64,000 bases of DNA from Lathyrus oleraceus (lineage: Eukaryota; Streptophyta; Magnoliopsida; Fabales; Fabaceae). Below are positions 59,268 through 64,000 of the stretch, piece by piece; positions within the stretch are counted from its first letter, which is position 1; each line of letters begins with the position of its first letter. The notes beneath the pieces were generated by a model. That model worked only from the letters and a program-made list of their open reading frames with translations. It did no database searches and had not been told where the DNA came from. Made by a program: the position numbers and the translations under genes. The DNA lies in NCBI RefSeq assembly GCF_024323335.1, contig NC_066581.1, positions 295,688,536 through 295,752,535 of the forward strand, given 5' to 3'.

Positions 59268-60723
59268 ATGGAGTTTAACGGATTCGTTCTTCGAGGAGGA
59301 AAACCGGGGGATAGACAAAGAAAAATTATTGAACGGTTGCAAAATCGGGAAATCCTCCCAACAAGGTATGTTGACGAAAACTCTCTCTACACTTTAGGTA
59401 TCTATCATAGCATATTTCATTTATTAGATAATTTAGGTTTGCATAAATTCTTTTCCAACAAAGAACCCACCTATGAGCAGTTGACAATTGAATTTTTGAG
59501 TTCCTTAATTTATATTGTCAACCCTAACACTGCTAGCACAGTTGGCACTGTAAAATTTAGAATGTTTGCTGTTGAATACCAATTCAGTACCGACGAACTA
59601 GCCAGCTTGTTAGGAATCCCTCATGGGGACTGTGCTATTTGTGAGGCCTCTTTGGATTCCGAATGGTCTGTTGAGGTATTTTCCTTCTAGGAGCGTTTAT
59701 CAAACACTTCCATAAACTCTTTTGAAGGAGTTCTTGCCTCAACTATCCATAACCCGCATCAGAGTTTTTAGATATCTGTTGGCATGCACTATTTTTGGCC
59801 AGGAGAATCCAAATAAGGTTAATGCTAGAGAGCTTCTATTTTTACAAGGAAGCCTCACAAATAGACGTGTTATTTCGGTCCCGTTCATGCTTGCTCATAT
59901 GACTTTAACTTTGAATAAAGCGGGACCGATTTCTTTTGGTGGATTGATTACATCCATTGCTCGGGCGCTTAACCTGAACGATGAGATGGCTACCCTAGAC
60001 CCCTTACCTCCTCGCACAATTAACCTAAAATTTCTGAGAGACATGAAATTGTGCCGCTCGAGGAGAGAAGGAGGCTATATGCTTATGGTTCATGGTGTAG
60101 CCATCCCATCTGTTGTTTTACCATGCACTAGACGTACAAATGTACGAGATGAAAGGAATTGGACCTACGCTTTAGATGCCCCACCTGTTTTGGGTCCTCT
60201 TCCTCCTAACATGCCTGATGAGGCGGGACATGACACTGATGATGAATATGATCGGAGAGAGAGATCTCTCGTACCCCATGTGTCCCCCCATCATCCTTCA
60301 CCACCACACACCGCACCATCTTCTTCTTCTGCAGGTACGACTCCTGGCTTCTATATTACAGAGGAGATGTGGCGTGACCACATGGCTAGAGAGTAAAGGC
60401 GTGACAACCTACTCTCTACCATCCAGCAACAAATGGAGGATAACATGAACTTCATGCAAGAGTCGCAGCGGAGGACAGACAGGTCCTACGACACTGTTCT
60501 ACAGTCTCTGCAAACGATCACAGATTCACAAGCCCGTCAGCAACACCACCACCGTCAGCATATTGCTCTAATAGAAAACACTCAGGGTACCATTTTAGGT
60601 CACCTTCGAGAGGTGAGGACCTCTCAGGATGCCCTGATGGCGAGGATGGATCAGAGAGACCGTCATCATACCCGATCCCGTCGTCCACCTCAGGATGGCG
60701 AGGGCACTAGTGGTCAGCAATAG
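59268..60723 (+). pseudogene. Athila ORF1-family accessory gene, copy B (two stops, one frameshift)
   Basis: Begins MEFNGFVLRGGKPGDRQRKI and would be about 485 residues. It shares with copy A the blocks LTIEFLSSLIYIV, FRMFAVEYQFSTDELASLLG, an IHNP...FRYLLA block and GLITSIARALNL in the same order. UAG at 59688-59690 and UAA at 60394-60396 stand where Gln codons would fit. A one- or two-base loss near 59750 moves the frame. The tail after 60396 (MEDNMNFMQESQRRTDRSYD, then Q- and H-rich, ending SRRPPQDGEGTSGQQ) is polar and probably coiled coil. It has a better N-terminus than copy A. Expression would need splicing or internal initiation because integrase and copy A precede it. Confidence 0.75.
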
Positions 60724-61873
60724 GTTGTCAGGTAACTCTTCCCTTATCTTATTTCGAAACATTGGGGACAATGTTCGATTTAAGTGTGGGAGGAGACTCT
60801 ATCGTCTTTTCTTTATTGCTTTTCTCGTTTTTCCTTTATCATTTTTCTTTGTTGTTTTTAGATAGTTTATTTATTGTTATTTCCTTTTAGTTGTTTATTT
60901 TGTTTTTTTGTATAATGCATGAGTCTGACGAGTCACCAAATATAGTAGATCTTTAGTACAATCCTACCTCCCCATACCTTTAGCCCCACCGAATTTTTTT
61001 TGCAAAAGAAAATAGTGTTATTCCGAAAGTTTTTAGGTTTCAAAGACATGTTTTGAGTAAGGATGCGGTGACTTGGGAGAACTTTGCGAAACATCAGTAT
61101 TGTTTTAGCACCATAAGCTTCGTAAATATAGGAATCATTCCCGAAACCCCATATACCATGGCCTTAATCATCATTTCTGTATAAATCCTCAGTAGTTTAT
61201 CTCAGCAGTCAGCTCCGGCCTACGCATCCTCTACGTAGGGGACCGATGCAAATAAGTGAATGATCCAGAAAAAAAATAAAAAAATAAAAAAATAAAAGAA
61301 AGCAAAAAGGCAACTCCGGTATAGGTGACCCTCACAAAGTCATTTAAACCAAAGAATTGTAAAAATTTGCTAGAAAAAGAAAAAGAAAAAGAAAAAGAAA
61401 AACATACCCACTGTTAGTTGGTTCAGAGGTATCTGGCACTGAACTCGGTAGGGCGGATTACGATCCGATCCCCCACAACTGCAGTTGGGTCCAATAAAAG
61501 GGTTTACACATATTTATGTGCCAGAAAACCCATGCTCAGATCATAATCACTAACAGGCCACTCTACTATGAGGCATGTACGGATAACGGGCTTAATGTGA
61601 TTGCGCCTGAATGAAAAGGACACAAAAGAGATGAAGAGGCAGGCCTAGGTATTGCGGGATAATATGGGTTGGTTAATATAGGAATGAAGTTTATGTCCGT
61701 ATTTGCGGATTAGTGTCATCATGATACCCTTAGTTCACTCAGTTAGTACCTATCACTGCATTCCGACTTGAACTTGGAATTTTTACCTGAAGCACTCGTT
61801 TACACAAATTTTCTTTTATGAGCTTTTTTATGTTTTGCTTGAGGACAAGCAAAGGTTTAAGTGTGGGAGAGTT
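60724..61873 (+). other. Athila 3' UTR with polypurine tract
   Basis: No gene is supported. 'tttaagtgtggga' occurs twice, at about 60779 soon after copy B ('attggggacaatgttcga' precedes it) and at 61857 directly before the 3' LTR, where 'aggtttaagtgtgggagag' serves as polypurine tract. A-rich simple repeats lie at about 61268-61305 and 61372-61404. Confidence 0.65.
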
Positions 61874-62850
61874 TGATAACACTGAAATTTACCGTATTTT
61901 CGACTCCGATTTCACATGCATTCTAGTTGTTTTATTATCATTTTGTTGTGTTATTGTTATGTTTTCCTTTGTTTTCAGGTTTTTACTTTAATCGGAGCCC
62001 CGATCGAGAAAAGGAGCGAAAAAGAGCCAAAAACCCTAAAATTCAGCATTTTGTTCTTGTGGCCTACCCCATGGCTGGCGCCATAAACCCTGCCATGACG
62101 TGTCCAAGCTCAACTTCCCTCAACTTCCACGTTCCCCACTACTTCCACTAAGGCGCCTCATTTTGTGCTTGTGGCGGGCGCCACAAGAGGAAAATAGTTT
62201 CCCTCCCATTTTCAAGTTGAAGGGCATCCAAGTCATTTCCATCTTTTTACTTGCTTATAAATAGAAACTCGAATTCACTTTTACAATCATCCAAAATTAG
62301 AGCAGAGGCAAACTCAGAGCAACTTTGTTTCACTTAGGCATATATTCAGTTTTATAAAGTGGTAATCGCTTCGCATTGGAGTGTTACCACAATTGTGTAA
62401 TCAAGTCTGTGATAGAGTCTGTAATCGAGTTTGGAGCATTTTGGAAGGAAGTTAATCCTGCCGCCATTTTCATTTCCGCTTTGCAATTTATTCAACCCTC
62501 AGATTGGAGTAGGTTTTAATTACTTGTCTTTATCTTATTTATTTTCCCGCACTCGCTTTACTTTATTTATTTCCTCGCACTCGCTTTACTTTATTTATTT
62601 TCCTGCACTCGCTTTACTTTATTTATTTCTCGCACTCGCTTTAAATTATTTATTTCTCGCACTCGCTTTACTTTATTTATTTCTCGCACTCGCTTTAAAT
62701 TATTTATTTCTCGCACTCGCTTTACTTTATTTATTTCTCGCACTCGCTTTAAATTATTTACTTTCCGCACTCGCACTACTTTTATTTACTTTCCGCACTC
62801 ACACTACTTTTATTTATTTTAATGCACTTTTACTTTACCATGTCTAGCTA
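61874..62850 (+). repeat. Athila-clade 3' LTR, truncated (977 bp)
   Basis: Matches the 5' LTR from its start to the position equivalent to 51009 with roughly a dozen differences, apart from having one instead of about four GC-rich units. It ends at 'tgtctagcta', after which the sequence no longer matches. TATAAATA is at 62256-62263. Confidence 0.92.
62530..62825 (+). repeat. 27-bp minisatellite in the 3' LTR
   Basis: Same number and order of the two unit forms as in the 5' LTR at 50690-50985, in contrast to the GC-rich repeat upstream, whose copy number differs. Confidence 0.92.
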
Positions 62851-64000
62851 TGAAATTCTAGTTATCAGACTTTGGATGTCACACGGGTTGTTATGACATC
62901 CAATTCTGCACAGACAGGAATTATGCAGAACTTAAAAGTAAGTGCAGTAAATAACACAAGTAATTGTTTACCCAGTTCAGTCCAACATGACCTACATCTG
63001 GGGGCTACCAAGCCAGGGAGGAAATCCACTATTAGTAGTATCAATTCAAAGCTAAACTCACCCGTTTACAACTTATCACTTAATCCCTACCCAATGCAAT
63101 TTCAATCTTAAACTAAGATCAGAGTTCCTACTCACTCCCCCTCAATCACCTCAGTGATTACTATCTTTAAACAATATTAAAGACAAGTTGAAGTCACACT
63201 TCAAACAACTCTTGATTGTGCTTCACAGCTTTAATCAAGATACACAACATTCACACTTAAAAGCTTTGAGCGACACAACACTTACAACTCAATGAACACC
63301 CTATGCCACAACAATCATCTACTTGATGATGGCTTGGCTTACAAGTTACGTCTAATACAAGACTCACAAAAATACAGCAGTGAAGTATGATGGACACATA
63401 AAATCTTCACGCCTCAAAATCCCCGAAACTGAATGAAGGAACGCCTTCCTTTTTATATTGCAGTACCTGGGCTTTTGCGCCTGTATTCTCCTGAATTTAA
63501 GGTCACACGTGTTCCCATAAATTCAACATTTAGGTTACTAACAAATAGGCTATTTGTTAGGTTCATTAAATGTAACTTGGTTGTTGGTTTCCTGGTTTTT
63601 CTCTAAGCTGTTGACTTCCTGAAGAATAGCCCAAGAAAAGCTGAAACAGAAAACTGAACAACCTACAATATAGCATATGCTGTCAGGGATGAATGTCACA
63701 ACATTCAGCTCGACATCAAGGTCCATATGCTGAGTCCGTTTTACCAGAAAATAGACTGTACAATTTTGCTGACCTGTACATGATCAAAATGACCATACTA
63801 TAGTGACAGCTTACATTAATAAATGTTAAAGTGTCCAGCTTAACATTTACACATTTGGCCTTAAGTTAGTTCTGTTATTCTCTTGAAGAACAAACTAAGT
63901 TACATGCTGAAGTATAGCAGAACACCACTTTGTCTAATGTTCAGTAGCTGCTGTCAGTGATGAATGTCATAACATCCAATTTGACATTCAGTCAGTAGGC
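62851..64000. other. Unidentified repeat-like sequence, perhaps another LTR inserted in the Athila LTR
   Basis: Starts TGAAATTCTAGTTATC directly at the break of the Athila LTR. Loose repeats 'gctgtcagggatgaatgtca' (about 63679) and 'gctgtcagtgatgaatgtca' (about 63953), both followed by 'aacatc' or 'aacatt', and 'gttatgacatcc' (62888) recur. No coding region is supported. A TG start and the absence of Athila sequence fit a nested LTR element whose other end is beyond the window, but the family is not recognised. Confidence 0.4.

Larger units (their letters stand above)
49973..62850 (+). mobile_element. Athila-clade Ty3/gypsy retrotransposon with two accessory ORFs, 3' LTR truncated
   Basis: A 1790-bp 5' LTR, tRNA-Asp primer site, gag-pol in one frame, two related accessory genes after integrase, a polypurine tract and a partial 3' LTR occur in canonical order over 12.9 kb. 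Gag, protease and RT motifs are of the Athila type. The element interrupts copy 2 of the duplicated block, so it is younger than that duplication. In-frame stops and one gag frame break make it non-autonomous. Confidence 0.93.

Noticed and set aside
57347..60723. Calling the Athila accessory ORFs envelope proteins
   Set aside because: They occupy the env-like position, but no signal peptide, fusion-like or transmembrane segment is visible; ORF1-family similarity is the better reading.
62872..63111. 79-codon plus-strand frame after the Athila LTR
   Set aside because: No similarity recognised and the surrounding sequence looks like LTR or other non-coding repeat.

Overview
The window looks like nuclear DNA of a large-genome legume, most likely tribe Fabeae (pea, vetch or Lathyrus type). 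The basis is a pair of roughly 22-kb Ogre-type (Ty3/gypsy, Tat clade) retrotransposons, which are typical of that group, plus an Athila-clade element and Ty1/copia and LINE fragments. I see no intact host gene, tRNA, rRNA or CRISPR. Nearly everything is transposon-derived and every coding region found is interrupted. Species is inferred from element type and was not tested.

Region 1 (1-35897, minus strand): two Ogre internal regions in tandem sharing LTRs, LTR(partial)-internal-LTR-internal-LTR. LTRs end at 563, 18330 and 35897; the two complete ones span 13651-18330 and 31231-35897. Read right to left, each unit has an LTR, a tRNA-Arg-type primer site, a leader, accessory ORF1, gag-protease, a 241-bp intron-like gap, RT-RNase H-archaeal-type RNase H-integrase, a long 3' UTR with tandem repeats, a polypurine tract and the next LTR. 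The two units share several lesions (UGA in ORF1, UGA at the RNase H junction, DIG in place of the protease DTG/DSG motif). Each also has private ones: a lost integrase catalytic Glu in the left copy, a 187-bp deletion and a gag frameshift in the right copy.

Region 2 (35898-39611): the array abuts a degenerate Ty1/copia reverse transcriptase fragment, which appears to be its insertion target. Then come a GT/poly-G tract, a 34-bp tandem repeat, a 240-bp imperfect direct repeat and AT-rich sequence that is probably a decayed Ogre-like LTR.

Region 3 (39612-49972): a segment of about 3 kb (Ogre-like LTR end, polypurine tract, 25-30-bp UTR repeats, a second LTR end, a primer-site-like junction and an inverted LTR tail) occurs twice in direct orientation, 7.39 kb apart. 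Between the copies lie a LINE RNase H-region relic and the 5' part of a Ty1/copia element (LTR, primer site, leader with hairpins, broken gag).

Region 4 (49973-62850, plus strand): an Athila-clade element with 1790-bp 5' LTR, tRNA-Asp primer site, one gag-pol frame broken by three UGA codons, and two diverged tandem copies of an Athila ORF1-family accessory gene after integrase. Its 3' LTR is cut at 62850, where unidentified repeat-like DNA runs to the end.

The most notable structures are the three-LTR Ogre array with shared and private lesions, the paired accessory ORFs in the Athila element, and the 7.39-kb duplication with its LTR/primer-site/LTR junction.
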